Under the pieces are notes generated by a model that made no database searches, was not told where the DNA came from, and saw only the letters and a list, made by a program, of their open reading frames with translations. A stretch of 9,872 bases of DNA from an uncultured Phycisphaerales bacterium (GTDB lineage Bacteria > Planctomycetota > Phycisphaerae > Phycisphaerales > SM1A02): contig CAMPIL010000114.1 of assembly GCA_946886375.1 (NCBI GenBank), positions 1 to 9,872 on the forward strand, in the 5' to 3' direction. The position numbers were made by a program, and so were the translations under genes. Positions 1 through 5,512 of this stretch are shown one piece after another; within the stretch, counting starts at the first letter, position 1; the number at the start of each line of letters is the position of its first letter.

Positions 1-1
1 C

Positions 2-394
2 AAGACCCGCCGCGCCACTCATAGGCAGGAACGGCTTGCGCGAACCACGTGGAACGAACTCGCCGCGGCTTTCGCGTCGCTGAAGCCGGCGGCGCGGTCG
101 GCGGACGAGAACAGTCAGGCGATTTTCCTCGTGCAGGCCGGATTTCAGAAGCCCGGCTCCGCGGGGCGCGAGCATCTGTGGTTCGCAGTGCAGCGGATTC
201 AGGGCAGGCGGGCTCAAGGCCGGCTTGTGCATCCGCCGCGCGACATCGCTCACCTGCGCGAAGGGGAAGTCATCAAAATTGATCCCGGCATGGTTTCAGA
301 TTGGCAGGTGTTGACGCGCCAAGGCGTGTTCGGGCCGGACAACGTTGGTGGAATGAAGCAAGCGATCCAGCGGATCCACGAGGCCACGGCATGA
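2..394 (+). CDS. DUF2314-like domain protein, 3' part only
   Basis: The reading frame is open from the window edge to the TGA at 392-394, giving 130 residues of a protein whose start lies upstream. The C-terminal half carries a pattern I recognise from DUF2314 (YegJ-like) domains: a start of the type 'REHLWFAV', then a short strand with 'QGRLVHPP', then 'LREGEVIKIDPGMVSDWQV'. In that family the segments are an aromatic strand, a glycine-linked strand ending in a proline pair, and a 'Gd-V-i ... i-DW' ending. The function of the domain is not known, and I would not assign one. The first 45 or so visible residues are Arg/Ala-rich and not diagnostic. The stop overlaps the ATG of the next gene (ATGA), so the two are probably translated together. 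The family call is by motif memory only; that the frame is coding is fairly secure because of its tight join to the next gene. Confidence 0.7.
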   Translation, partial: KTRRATHRQERLARTTWNELAAAFASLKPAARSADENSQAIFLVQAGFQKPGSAGREHLWFAVQRIQGRRAQGRLVHPPRDIAHLREGEVIKIDPGMVSDWQVLTRQGVFGPDNVGGMKQAIQRIHEATA

Positions 395-792
395 GTGACA
401 AGAAGTTCTCAAACGACCTGGTCACTTTGAGAGCCGCCGAAACCGAGTTTCAGGCCAGCATTCTCGTCGCGGTGCTGGAGGAAGCAGGCATCAAGGCGAT
501 TGCAGTGGGCGGCGGCAATGCCCTGCATCCCCTGGCCAAGCAGATCACCCCCGTGCTGGTGCAGGTGCGCCAGCGGGATCTTTCGCGAGCCCGTCTTGCG
601 CTGGAGCAGAACACCACCGATTCGGTCGATCTTGATTGGGATCAGGTTGACTTCGGCGAGCGTGCTGACGATCTTCCGCTGACGCCTGTGGACAACATGC
701 CGCTGATTCCCAAGCTGGGATTCATCGTGGCGGCAGCGATCCTCGCGCTCATGATCCTGGCGTTGGTCATGTTGGGGCTGTGGGTTCTCTGA
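391..792 (+). CDS. DUF2007-type small protein with C-terminal membrane anchor
   Basis: A 133-residue protein. The ATG at 391 overlaps the upstream TGA and is preceded by GAGG at 380-383 with 7 bases of spacing, which fixes the start. Residues 10-72 fit the DUF2007 (putative signal-transducing) fold, a small ferredoxin-like unit: 'LVTLRAAETEFQASILVAVLEEAGIKAIAVGG' shows the usual strand-helix-strand with the Glu-containing helix, followed by 'PVLVQVRQRDLSRARLALEQ', the second strand and helix. Residues 73-105 are an acidic linker. Residues 108-132 are a single hydrophobic segment running to the C-terminus, so the protein is probably tail-anchored with the domain in the cytoplasm. The biochemical role of DUF2007 is unknown. 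Translational overlap with the DUF2314-like gene suggests a shared function. It ends 41 bases before the convergent PDZ gene. Confidence 0.78.
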   Translation: MSDKKFSNDLVTLRAAETEFQASILVAVLEEAGIKAIAVGGGNALHPLAKQITPVLVQVRQRDLSRARLALEQNTTDSVDLDWDQVDFGERADDLPLTPVDNMPLIPKLGFIVAAAILALMILALVMLGLWVL

Positions 793-838
793 AGTGAACG
801 GGTCAGCGCATCACAAGACCAGGCCGCGGCTGTTCACT
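793..838. terminator. Inverted repeat between convergent genes
   Basis: AGTGAAC at 793-799 is perfectly complementary to GTTCACT at 832-838. An inner CAGC at 804-807 can pair with GCTG just inside the right arm. It lies in the 41-base gap between the convergent DUF2007 gene and the PDZ gene and overlaps the latter's stop codon. There is no T-run, so it is not a classical intrinsic terminator. A bidirectional transcript-end hairpin is the most natural reading, but this is inference. Confidence 0.35.
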
Positions 839-1994
839 GCGCCAGCAGCCGTTCCACGCGATTGATCAAACGCGAAAGGTGGTCGCGCTGACCCTGCGTG
901 AGTCCCGGCTCCTGCGATTGGCGGTACAGATCCATTAGTTGCCGCTGCCAAAGATCTTCGAGAATCCGGATTTGGTCGGCCCTGTGCACACCCTGCACGA
1001 TCTGCTGCTTCTGGCGCGTGATCTGCTGAACCAGCGGGTGGTCGTCGATCTCAAGATCAAGGGCATCAGGCTGTGATTCACCCGCAGGCAGTCGGTTATC
1101 CACGACCAGCGTCGATTGGCCGTCGATGGTGATCTCGCGCGGCTTGGGCGCCAGTCGCGCCTCGGCCGCCCTGGCTTCCTCGCGCCTGAGAATCTCCACG
1201 CGTCCCGGCGGCTGCACCACACCCTGGTTCATGACGTTCAACTGCGCGTTGAAACTCCGAAGCAGTTCCGCCGACCCGAGTTCAAGTTCGATTCGAATCG
1301 TCTGCACCGCCGGAGCGTTATTGTCGTCCAGCACTTCCTGGCCTTCGGCGTTCAACTGTGCGCGGCGGACGGTGAGACTCACCGTTTCGCCCGGCTTCTT
1401 GGACTGCACTCGGAATTGCAGGTCGTCGAACGCCGTCAGCGGCCTGTCATCAACTTGAATGATGCGGTCGCCGACCTTGAGCACGCGCTCGGCAGGGAGG
1501 CCCGGCAGCAGATCGGTCACGCGGATTTCGATCTGGCCCAGTTCGTTCATCGGCATCGGCTGCATGCTGATGCCCAACGCGCCGCGCGGCGTGCGCACAA
1601 GGCTCTCGCGCAGGGCGTGCAAGATGCGGTATCGCTGCTCAGCCGACAGCGAGCCGTCCTGCACAAGAATTGCGTACAACTGCATTTTGTCGGGCGCCGA
1701 TTCAATCAGCGTGCGGCTGGCCTGCTCACGCACCTCAAAGGAAGGATGCTCGAGTTGATTCACCAGCGCCCGCACTTCGGAAGACACCTGCACCGACCGC
1801 AACTGCTCAATGTTCGGCAGCAGCGCGGCGCCGCCGGGGAACTGGCGGTCCTGCTGTGATCGCAGTTCCAGAATCAGGTCCGGGGGTGGGAAATCCGGGA
1901 GATTCTGAGCGCGGGCCGGGCCGAGCGCGAAGCACATTGCTGCGGCGGCACACAGGCAAGGCATCAGGTGAATTGTCCGGCTGACCCAGCGCAC
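834..1994 (-). CDS. Secreted HEAT-like/PDZ domain protein
   Basis: A 386-residue protein. I place the start at the GTG at 1994 because AAGGAG stands 7 bases upstream and overlaps the stop codon of the preceding phosphotransferase gene, which points to coupled translation. The first 29 residues form a signal peptide: Arg-containing n-region, hydrophobic 'LMPCLCAAAAMCFAL', and a likely cleavage site after 'ARA'. Residues about 71-132 look like one or two helical HEAT-type repeats ('LVNQLEHPSFEVREQASRTL'). Residues about 138-212 are a PDZ domain with the carboxylate-binding loop 'GALGI' and the typical 'AERVLKVGDRIIQVDDRPL'. The C-terminal third is charged and probably helical. No catalytic Ser/His/Asp domain accompanies the PDZ, so this is not an HtrA-type protease. 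It probably acts outside the inner membrane as a peptide-binding or scaffold protein. Partner unknown. Confidence 0.85.
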   Translation of the reverse strand: MRWVSRTIHLMPCLCAAAAMCFALGPARAQNLPDFPPPDLILELRSQQDRQFPGGAALLPNIEQLRSVQVSSEVRALVNQLEHPSFEVREQASRTLIESAPDKMQLYAILVQDGSLSAEQRYRILHALRESLVRTPRGALGISMQPMPMNELGQIEIRVTDLLPGLPAERVLKVGDRIIQVDDRPLTAFDDLQFRVQSKKPGETVSLTVRRAQLNAEGQEVLDDNNAPAVQTIRIELELGSAELLRSFNAQLNVMNQGVVQPPGRVEILRREEARAAEARLAPKPREITIDGQSTLVVDNRLPAGESQPDALDLEIDDHPLVQQITRQKQQIVQGVHRADQIRILEDLWQRQLMDLYRQSQEPGLTQGQRDHLSRLINRVERLLAQ

Positions 1995-2005
1995 ACGCCT
2001 GCTCC

Positions 2006-3112
2006 TTACGCGCAACCGACCAGCGCTTCTGACCGTGGCCTGATCCAGCGCACCTTGCGCTGAATCATGTGCAAGAACGCCGACCCGGGGATGCGTGCGA
2101 AACTGCCCGTGGCGGCGATGGGCACGATGCTTTCGATGATCAGCGCTTCGACCATCAGCCACGGAATCGCCAAACGTTCCTGCACGGTCAGCGGACTGCC
2201 GCAGGCTTCATCATATCCCGACAAGAGGGCGTGAATGAGGCTGACGTCCAACCCGTCGGGCCAGGTGGCCGGCTGCTCCGGGGCGTCCATGAGCATCGAA
2301 AACTGCAAGGCGGCGTTGGCGACATCCACCACGCGAGGCTCCAGCCGCGCTGAATCAAAATCCAGCACTCCCACAATGACATCCTCGCGGTACAGCAGGT
2401 TGCCCGGATGCCAGTCGCCATGCAGCACGCAGCGGGGCCAGGTCCGAAATCCCAAAGCGTTGACGCGTTGCGCGGCGTCGATGTACGCCCGGCGAAGGTA
2501 CTCCACGGATTCGGCAACGCCCGGGCGGTCGGTCTGCGGCTCTGCGGAGAAAACCGCAGGCGGCAGCATCGCCATCTTCGCGTCGATTTCTCCTACGCCG
2601 TGGAAACTGGCCAGCGGCGGTTCGTACCGCGAGCGGAAGTTCGCAAGATGAGCGTGCAATTGTCCGAGCATGATTCCGACCTGGCGAGCCTGCCCCTGCG
2701 TTCGGTCATACCGGATGCCGTGAATGTAGTTGAACAATTCATATGTTCTGCCGTTGAGTTGCAGCATGGAATTGTTGTCGCGTGTGCCGATGATGCCCGG
2801 CACGGGATAGTCGCGTTGCGCCAGATGCAACTGCAGATCGTGCGCGAAGGCCACGCGATAGGGGTCATCGCTTCCCGGGGCGCGTCGTTTGAGAAGGAAC
2901 TCTCCGCGCCGCGATTTGATTCGCAGTTTGGGCGAACGCCGCGACCCGCGCGGGTAGACCCGCAGGCTTTCGATCTCGCCCAACTCGTAGTGGCTCAGCA
3001 CGATGGCCAGTTCATGGCCCTCGAACCGTTCGCGCAGCGATTGTTCGGCAACGGTGGAGCCGACGTGCGGCTGCTGCGGATGCGGAACGGGTTGGTTGGG
3101 AACGGCGGACAT
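2006..3112 (-). CDS. APH-family phosphotransferase (kinase-like fold)
   Basis: A 368-residue protein with the aminoglycoside phosphotransferase / choline kinase fold. The candidate ATP-binding lysine is K75 in 'EFLLKRRAPG'. The catalytic loop is 'HGDWHPGNLL' at residues 231-240, with D233 as catalytic base and N238 as metal ligand. The metal-binding 'LDFDSAR' at 250-256 supplies D251. Residues 123-160 ('ELFNYIHGIRYDRTQGQARQVG') are the usual lid and hinge region. All motifs are intact, so it should be active. The substrate cannot be told from sequence: relatives phosphorylate small molecules such as homoserine, choline, sugars or antibiotics, and nothing points specifically to resistance. The ATG at 3112 has no good Shine-Dalgarno, and the first 25 residues are Pro/Gln-rich, so a later start is possible. 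It lies 87 bases after yicC and 11 bases before the PDZ gene, in a probable operon. Confidence 0.87.
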   Translation of the reverse strand: MSAVPNQPVPHPQQPHVGSTVAEQSLRERFEGHELAIVLSHYELGEIESLRVYPRGSRRSPKLRIKSRRGEFLLKRRAPGSDDPYRVAFAHDLQLHLAQRDYPVPGIIGTRDNNSMLQLNGRTYELFNYIHGIRYDRTQGQARQVGIMLGQLHAHLANFRSRYEPPLASFHGVGEIDAKMAMLPPAVFSAEPQTDRPGVAESVEYLRRAYIDAAQRVNALGFRTWPRCVLHGDWHPGNLLYREDVIVGVLDFDSARLEPRVVDVANAALQFSMLMDAPEQPATWPDGLDVSLIHALLSGYDEACGSPLTVQERLAIPWLMVEALIIESIVPIAATGSFARIPGSAFLHMIQRKVRWIRPRSEALVGCA

Positions 3113-3199
3113 GAAGGACGTGAGGCATTCGGCGACAGGCGTGAGGCATGGGGGCCGGGCAAGGCATTCGGTTGCAGATGACTTGGCCTTCCCGCACCC

Positions 3200-4087
3200 T
3201 CACTCTACGTTCTGCGCCTGCTCCTTGATGCGGTCGATGGCGCCCTTGATCTCAACGATGCGGCGGCTGATCTCCACGTCCAGGCATTTGCTGGCGATGG
3301 TGTTCGCCTCGCGCAGCAGTTCCTGCGTGAGAAAATCCAGTGTGCGGCCGGCGGGCTCGCCGCCTTCAGAGTCAATGATCTCGCTGAACTGCGCCAAGTG
3401 CCCTTCCAGCCGCGCGACTTCCTCGGCAATGTCGGTGCGCTCGGCGTAAATCGCCACCTCACGCAGGAGGTCTTCATCGCGCACCGTGGAGCCGAATTCC
3501 GAAAGCAGCCCCTGCATGCGCTGGCGCAATCGCTCCTGGTACAACTGCACCGTCGCCGGCACGCGTTCCTTCACGACCGCCAGGTGCTGCGCGATCAAGC
3601 CGCAGTGCTTGTGAAAGTCCTCCAGCAGCGTGCGCCCTTCGCGCACGCGCATGGCTTCAACCTTCTCGCAGGCTTCATTCACAAGATTGACCAGGACCGA
3701 ACGCGCGTTCTCCATTCGCTCCTCGCCCGTGTCGTTGATCACCACGCCCGGAAGGTTGAGCAGCGCGCCAATGTCCACGCGTGCCGAGCCGTGCTCCAAG
3801 CCGCGCACCGAAAGCACTTGCTCGAGATACCGTTGAATGGCGTTGATGTTGATCTGGGCTGCGGCGTTGGCCGAGGTGTCTGCAAACCGCACCGTGACGA
3901 TGATGCTGCCGCGGGTCAGCCGCCGCGCCACCGCGGAATCGATTTCCGCCTCAAGCCCCTGCAACTCATCGGGCAGACGCACCTGTGCCTTGAAGTAGCG
4001 GTTGTTGACCGACCGGACCTCCACGCCGTAATACGTGCCGTCGACCTTGGTCGACGCTTCTCCAAAACCGGTCATCGATCGGATCAT
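3200..4087 (-). CDS. yicC: YicC family endoribonuclease
   Basis: A 295-residue protein, normal length for the family. The N-terminus 'MIRSMTGFGEAS' and the C-terminus 'LDFLTQELLREANTIASKC' followed by 'SRRIVEIKGAIDRIKEQ' are the two family signatures (YicC-like N-terminal domain and DUF1732 C-terminal domain). Conserved acidic and Arg patches ('VRDEDLLREVAIYAERTDI', residues about 204-222) are intact. E. coli YicC has been reported as an endoribonuclease involved in sRNA and mRNA turnover; I infer a cytoplasmic RNA-decay role here. The ATG at 4087 is set by the family N-terminus; a weak GGGAA lies about 10 bases upstream. It follows secG by 28 bases on the same strand. In many bacteria yicC is next to gmk and rpoZ; in this window it sits with tpiA and secG instead, and no gmk is visible. 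Confidence 0.96.
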   Translation of the reverse strand: MIRSMTGFGEASTKVDGTYYGVEVRSVNNRYFKAQVRLPDELQGLEAEIDSAVARRLTRGSIIVTVRFADTSANAAAQININAIQRYLEQVLSVRGLEHGSARVDIGALLNLPGVVINDTGEERMENARSVLVNLVNEACEKVEAMRVREGRTLLEDFHKHCGLIAQHLAVVKERVPATVQLYQERLRQRMQGLLSEFGSTVRDEDLLREVAIYAERTDIAEEVARLEGHLAQFSEIIDSEGGEPAGRTLDFLTQELLREANTIASKCLDVEISRRIVEIKGAIDRIKEQAQNVE

Positions 4088-4115
4088 GGGCGTGAAGTTC
4101 CCGCTGATATGCAGA

Positions 4116-4547
4116 TTACGGAGCGGCAGGCAATGTCGCGGGCGGCTCGGCGGGAATGACCACCGGCGGGGGCGCGTCAGTGCCGGGGGGAACCGATTCG
4201 CTGGGCAACGGCTGCGTGCCGGTGGAATCCAGCGGCGGGGTGTTGATGTCGCCCGTGCCCGGCGAGGTGATGATGGGCGTTGCAGGCGGCGCGGCGGCCA
4301 CAGGCTTGACCGGCACGATGTTCAGGCCAACCGCCAGAACCAGATAGGCTGCAAATGCCACCACGGTCATCACAGTCAGCGCGTCGCCGACGCGGCCGCC
4401 GAAGACAGTGTCTGTGCTGCCTCCACCGGCTCCGCCGAAAGCCCCGGCCAGCCCGCCGCCCTGCGGCCGCTGCACGAGGATGATCAGAATCATCACGGCG
4501 GAAATGAGAATGAAGATGACAGTCAGAATCAGAAAGAGAATGCTCAT
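4116..4547 (-). CDS. secG: Preprotein translocase subunit SecG
   Basis: A 143-residue SecG, the small subunit of the SecYEG channel in the inner membrane, which assists protein export. Two membrane helices are plain: residues 2-23 ('ILFLILTVIFILISAVMILI') and about 57-79. Between them is the family hallmark 'LVQRPQGGGLAGAFGG' (residues 24-39), followed by the Gly/Ser loop 'AGGGSTDTVFGG'. Residues 80-143 form an Ala/Pro/Thr-rich low-complexity tail absent from short SecGs (E. coli SecG is 110 residues). Given the double-membrane topology of SecG, the tail is on the same side as the N-terminus. It lies 51 bases downstream of tpiA and 28 upstream of yicC. The start is set by the first helix; only a poor GGA-type ribosome site precedes it. 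tpiA-secG adjacency is common across bacteria, which supports the call. Confidence 0.95.
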   Translation of the reverse strand: MSILFLILTVIFILISAVMILIILVQRPQGGGLAGAFGGAGGGSTDTVFGGRVGDALTVMTVVAFAAYLVLAVGLNIVPVKPVAAAPPATPIITSPGTGDINTPPLDSTGTQPLPSESVPPGTDAPPPVVIPAEPPATLPAAP

Positions 4548-4562
4548 GCGTGTTCCAAGAAA

Positions 4563-4634
4563 GGGATGAGGGGTCAGGGGTAAGAGATTAGCGGGTTTTT
4601 AGCCCATAATCCCTGATCCCTGGTCCCTGCTCCG
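4563..4634. repeat. CAGGGA-type imperfect palindromic repeat at tpiA end
   Basis: Read on the minus strand, 4634-4602 holds three tandem CAGGGA units (CAGGGAC, CAGGGAT, CAGGGATTATGGG). After a 6-base A-rich loop, the rest (4595-4563) is the near-complement, with ACCCCTGACCCC and CATCCC. The two arms can fold into a long imperfect hairpin with a loop around AAAAA. The element fills most of the 51-base gap between tpiA and secG and also supplies the last 11 codons and the stop of tpiA. It may act as a transcript-stabilising or attenuating hairpin between the two genes, but it lacks the T-run of an intrinsic terminator. It resembles a dispersed, mobile-type small repeat rather than a designed terminator. 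Confidence 0.55.
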
Positions 4635-5402
4635 ACTAGCCAGCGCGGCCTTCACAATCGCGACGAATTCCTCGGCCTTGAGCGAGGCTCCGCCGATCAG
4701 CCCGCCGTCGATATTAGGCTGAGAGAACAGGTCCAGTGCATTATTGGCCTTGACCGACCCGCCGTATTGGATTCGGGTCGAATTGGCGATGGATTCATCA
4801 TAGAGATTTGACAAATGTTGTCGAATGACGCGGTGGACAGCCTCAGCATCAGCGGGCGTGGCGGTCAGCCCCGTGCCAATGGCCCACACCGGCTCGTAGG
4901 CGATGACCACCTGACGCATCTGCTCGATCGGCACGCCGGCCAGTCCGTTGGTCAGTTGGCGGATGTTCACCGCCTCGGTTTCACCGGCTTCCCGCTGCTC
5001 GATGGTCTCGCCGATGCAAAGCGTGATCCACAGCCCGGCGTCCAGCGCGGCCTGTGCCTTCAGATTCACCAGTTCATCGTCCTCGCCCAGGATGTGCCGC
5101 CGCTCGGAGTGTCCCACCAGGACGATGGCGACATTGAGGTCAACGAGCATTTCCGCGCTGACTTCGCCGGTGAACGCGCCGTTGGCTTCGTAGTACAAGT
5201 CCTGCGCCCCCAGCAGAATGCCGTGATGCCCCAGCGTCTTGCCGACCGCTTGCAGGTACGGGAACGGCGGGAACACGGCGATATCGCAATAGCGAACCAG
5301 ATCGGCGCAGCCGGCGACGACGTCGTCGGCAAGTTCCACCGCCGAGGCAAGATCGGTGTTCATCTTCCAGTTGCCGCCCACGATGGACGTTCGCTTGGAC
5401 AT
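4599..5402 (-). CDS. tpiA: Triosephosphate isomerase
   Basis: A 267-residue glycolytic enzyme that interconverts dihydroxyacetone phosphate and glyceraldehyde 3-phosphate in the cytoplasm. All active-site elements are present, numbered from the ATG at 5402: N11 and K13 in 'GGNWKMN', the catalytic histidine H98 in 'VGHSERR', the catalytic base E170 in 'IAYEPVWAIGTG', the flexible loop 6 (about 171-180), and the phosphate-binding 'YGGSV' (213-217) and 'LIGGASL' (235-241). Length is slightly above the usual 250-255. The excess is the C-terminal tail 'RSRDQGSGIMG', which is encoded by an intergenic repeat and is not part of the TIM barrel. A GTG two codons further upstream (5408) is possible, but no Shine-Dalgarno favours it, and a TAATAT box 9 bases before the ATG suggests a leaderless start. 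First gene of the minus-strand run. Confidence 0.97.
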   Translation of the reverse strand: MSKRTSIVGGNWKMNTDLASAVELADDVVAGCADLVRYCDIAVFPPFPYLQAVGKTLGHHGILLGAQDLYYEANGAFTGEVSAEMLVDLNVAIVLVGHSERRHILGEDDELVNLKAQAALDAGLWITLCIGETIEQREAGETEAVNIRQLTNGLAGVPIEQMRQVVIAYEPVWAIGTGLTATPADAEAVHRVIRQHLSNLYDESIANSTRIQYGGSVKANNALDLFSQPNIDGGLIGGASLKAEEFVAIVKAALASRSRDQGSGIMG

Positions 5403-5440
5403 GGGCACAGCATATTAGTGCAAACCGGAGTCTGACGAGT
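5403..5440 (-). promoter_or_regulatory. Candidate tpiA promoter (leaderless type)
   Basis: On the minus strand TAATAT (5417-5412) is a 5-of-6 type match to the -10 consensus and ends 9 bases before the tpiA ATG. No purine-rich ribosome site lies between, so transcription could start at or next to the ATG. The -35 region is weak (ACTCGT or similar near 5440-5435). It would be the promoter of the whole tpiA-secG-yicC-phosphotransferase-PDZ run. Inference from position and box only. Confidence 0.4.
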
Positions 5441-5472
5441 GGGCCGACTTCATGCCCGACAGCGGCGTCCGG

Positions 5473-5512
5473 TTGCCGCATTCGTGATCGTTCGCGGCTA
5501 AACTTACCGCTT
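5473..5512 (+). promoter_or_regulatory. Candidate alaS promoter (leaderless type)
   Basis: TAAACT at 5499-5504 resembles a -10 box and ends 8 bases before the alaS ATG. TTGCCG at 5473-5478 resembles a -35 box, but the spacer of 20 bases is too long for a strong sigma-70 promoter. No Shine-Dalgarno lies between the box and the ATG. I see no T-box leader or other riboswitch in the 110 bases between tpiA and alaS. Confidence 0.38.

Noticed and set aside
1116..1859. 247-codon plus-strand frame opposite the PDZ gene
   Set aside because: His/Arg/Leu-rich shadow of the real gene; no domain, no ribosome site.
834..2162. Longer start for the PDZ protein, reaching into the phosphotransferase gene
   Set aside because: It would overlap the upstream gene by more than 150 bases, would bury the signal peptide inside an Arg-rich stretch, and ignores the AAGGAG 7 bases before GTG 1994.
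2408..3181. 257-codon plus-strand frame opposite the phosphotransferase
   Set aside because: The opposite strand encodes intact kinase motifs; this frame has none.
3398..4159. 253-codon plus-strand frame opposite yicC
   Set aside because: Antisense shadow of a conserved family; composition is not protein-like.
5409..5512. T-box or other riboswitch leader for alaS
   Set aside because: The gap is only 110 bases, shared with tpiA; no T-box core sequence and no terminator hairpin with T-run is visible.
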